64,000 bases of DNA. It comes from DATBFG01 sp036558645 (lineage in GTDB: Bacteria > Acidobacteriota > Terriglobia > Terriglobales > Acidobacteriaceae). The DNA lies in NCBI GenBank assembly GCA_036558645.1, contig DATBFG010000009.1, forward strand, positions 1 to 64,000, read 5' to 3'. Below, in pieces: positions 62,729-64,000 of the stretch (position 1 is its first letter; every line of letters starts with the position of its first letter). The notes under the pieces were generated by a model. That model had not been told where the DNA came from. It did no database searches and saw nothing but the letters and a program-made list of their open reading frames with translations. The translations under genes were made by a program, and so were the position numbers.

Positions 62729-64000
62729 ATGCAGTCGAGTTATCCGCACGGGTACAGCTACGATCTATTCGTGAGTTACAGCACTAGAGATTTGGAATGG
62801 GTGCGCGTCTTTCAGGACGATCTGGTTGCGGACGTCAATCGTTTCGCGGATCACGATGTCTACTCTTTCTTTGATAAAGCACGGCTTCAACCTGGCTACC
62901 TATGGGACGAAAAACTGACGGCCGCGGCTAGCGATTCAGCCATTTTCATACCCATCCTGACGCCGCGTTTCTTTCAAAGCGAGCCCTGCCAGAAAGAATT
63001 GAATGCATTCACCCAGGCCAATCGTAGGGATTCAGGCCTGGCCCACCGTAGCCGGATCATGCCGGTGAAACTGCTCTGCTCCGCGCCTAGCGACCATCCA
63101 TTGGCCCAAGTGCAGCACGTGTCATTCTGCACCGAGCGCATTGATGAGATCCCGTTCGAGTATCAGCCGGGAACGACGGAGTACAAGGAATCCCTGCGAA
63201 AATTGGCCTATGAGATGGCACATGTATTGAAGGCGATTCCACCGAAACAGCAAGCGAGATCGATCGTATACGTCGCTTCGGATTTCCAACCTTCGTCAGA
63301 TAAGTTGCGCGCATCCCTAGAGCATCACTTCGACGTCCTGCCAGCCAATCCCACGGCCCTGCTCGGTTTGTCTGCAGACGAGTTCCAGAACTCGCTTAAG
63401 CGTGATTTTCCAAAATGCTTTGTAAGCGTACACCCCTTAGGGAAGAGTGTGTTTGCCAAGTCGGTGGTTGAGGCACAGCTAGAATTTGCCCGTAAACAAT
63501 CAAAACCACGCCTGGTGTGGGCGCAGGAACAACCAAACGATCTCACTAACTCAGGCTTTGAGTGGTTCACGTCGCAGGCTGATATCGAGGAGAGAATCAG
63601 GCGTTTGTACCAGAAGCCGCCTGAGGTCAAATCGAGCGGGAGCGAGCGTCTCATTTATTTCATATGTTCGGACCGCGGTAACAAGACGCTGGCCGAGCCG
63701 TTACTCGAAACACTTGAGAAATCTGGAGTGCATGTTTACCCTTCGCCCTTAGAAGGCGCGCCTGACCAGGCATTGCAAGCGCATGTTCGCGCTCTCGATG
63801 AACTGGATGGATGTCTGATCTACTACGGCGATGTTCAGCGCGACTGGTTTGATGCTGTTTTCCTGCGTGTGCAAAAAAAGATCCGTCAGCGGCACCTTTT
63901 GAGCGCGATCTTTGTGGCCCCACCATCGCTTGTTGAGAAAGCCCAGGATCTACACAACGTGGGCGTACAAGTTGTCGAGGCTCCCGACGCCGCAGTGAAG
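62729..64000 (+). CDS. TIR-domain protein with two further Rossmann-like segments (partial)
   Basis: The frame from ATG 62729 stays open to the window end, 424 residues. Residues 1-145 are a TIR domain: YDLFVSYSTRDLEWVR, FFDKARLQPGYLWDEKL, SAIFIPILTPRFF and then SEPCQKELNAF, in which E90 stands where TIR NADases have their catalytic Glu. Two further segments, about residues 173-280 (RSIVYVASDFQPSSDKLRASL) and 304-420 (ERLIYFICSDRGNKTLAEPLLE), have alternating strands and helices like TIR-like or sensor-type domains. The remaining C-terminal part is outside the window, and an NTPase/WD40 or STAND module is possible. In bacteria such proteins are often NAD-cleaving immune effectors. No ribosome binding site is obvious. 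Confidence 0.8.
   Translation, partial: MQSSYPHGYSYDLFVSYSTRDLEWVRVFQDDLVADVNRFADHDVYSFFDKARLQPGYLWDEKLTAAASDSAIFIPILTPRFFQSEPCQKELNAFTQANRRDSGLAHRSRIMPVKLLCSAPSDHPLAQVQHVSFCTERIDEIPFEYQPGTTEYKESLRKLAYEMAHVLKAIPPKQQARSIVYVASDFQPSSDKLRASLEHHFDVLPANPTALLGLSADEFQNSLKRDFPKCFVSVHPLGKSVFAKSVVEAQLEFARKQSKPRLVWAQEQPNDLTNSGFEWFTSQADIEERIRRLYQKPPEVKSSGSERLIYFICSDRGNKTLAEPLLETLEKSGVHVYPSPLEGAPDQALQAHVRALDELDGCLIYYGDVQRDWFDAVFLRVQKKIRQRHLLSAIFVAPPSLVEKAQDLHNVGVQVVEAPDAAVK

Noticed and set aside
1..64000. CRISPR arrays, rRNA, tRNA genes and intact insertion sequences
   Set aside because: No regularly spaced repeats, no rRNA-like stretches, no tRNA-like cloverleaf in the intergenic regions, and no transposase motifs were seen by eye. 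A dedicated search would be needed to exclude small RNAs.

Overview
The window looks like a chromosomal segment of a Gram-negative soil bacterium, most likely an acidobacterium of the Terriglobia type. This is inferred from the combination of outer-membrane systems (TonB receptor, LolA, Wza/Wzi-like exporters), HAF-repeat secreted protein, paired PilA-like pilins and a large exopolysaccharide (EPS) locus. No 16S or other phylogenetic marker is present. No rRNA, tRNA, CRISPR array or intact insertion sequence was seen.

Layout. 1-9.6 kb: mixed housekeeping and secreted functions: a hydrolase tail, a radical SAM protein, an RsbU-like PP2C phosphatase, a HAF-repeat secreted protein, an NTF2-fold protein, a PQQ-type sugar dehydrogenase, a TonB-dependent receptor and a Rieske oxygenase. 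10-22.7 kb: a type IV pilus region. It has two pilin genes, each with a candidate sigma-54 promoter and a strong terminator, then an ABC exporter with a TPR protein, a methyltransferase and lolA, then pilC-pilB-pilM-pilN-pilO-pilP-like-pseudopilin. No pilQ or pilT is seen. 22.7-28 kb: an A-type Fe-S carrier, small membrane proteins, a nucleotide-sugar epimerase, a sulfotransferase and a secreted phosphoesterase.

28-62 kb: an extended polysaccharide locus. An arylsulfotransferase-like lipoprotein and a DUF4214/glycosidase protein (both + strand) stand on its left. From 59.0 kb back to 31.6 kb every gene runs on the minus strand: a NarL-type regulator, a degenerate receiver protein, a giant SLBB exporter (Wza-like), a PAP2-Wzi fusion, a Wzz-like chain-length protein without kinase, a Wzx flippase, glycosyltransferases, a Wzy polymerase, methyltransferases, nucleotide-sugar enzymes (GalE, a Cys-insert SDR, GmhA/HddA/HddC for GDP-D-glycero-D-manno-heptose), two phosphoglycosyltransferases of which one has lost its catalytic Asp, and a Thr-type sulfatase-fold membrane enzyme. 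A second, larger DUF4214/glycosidase paralogue lies on the right, so two related putative glycosidases bracket the locus. The whole reads as a Wzx/Wzy-dependent pathway for a heptose-containing, possibly sulfated or phospho-decorated polymer.

59.3-64 kb: a decayed copy of a cytosine-deaminase-like gene, the second glycosidase paralogue, the intact cytosine deaminase homologue, and the start of a large TIR-domain protein that runs off the window. It carries two further Rossmann-like segments and may be an immune-type NADase effector.
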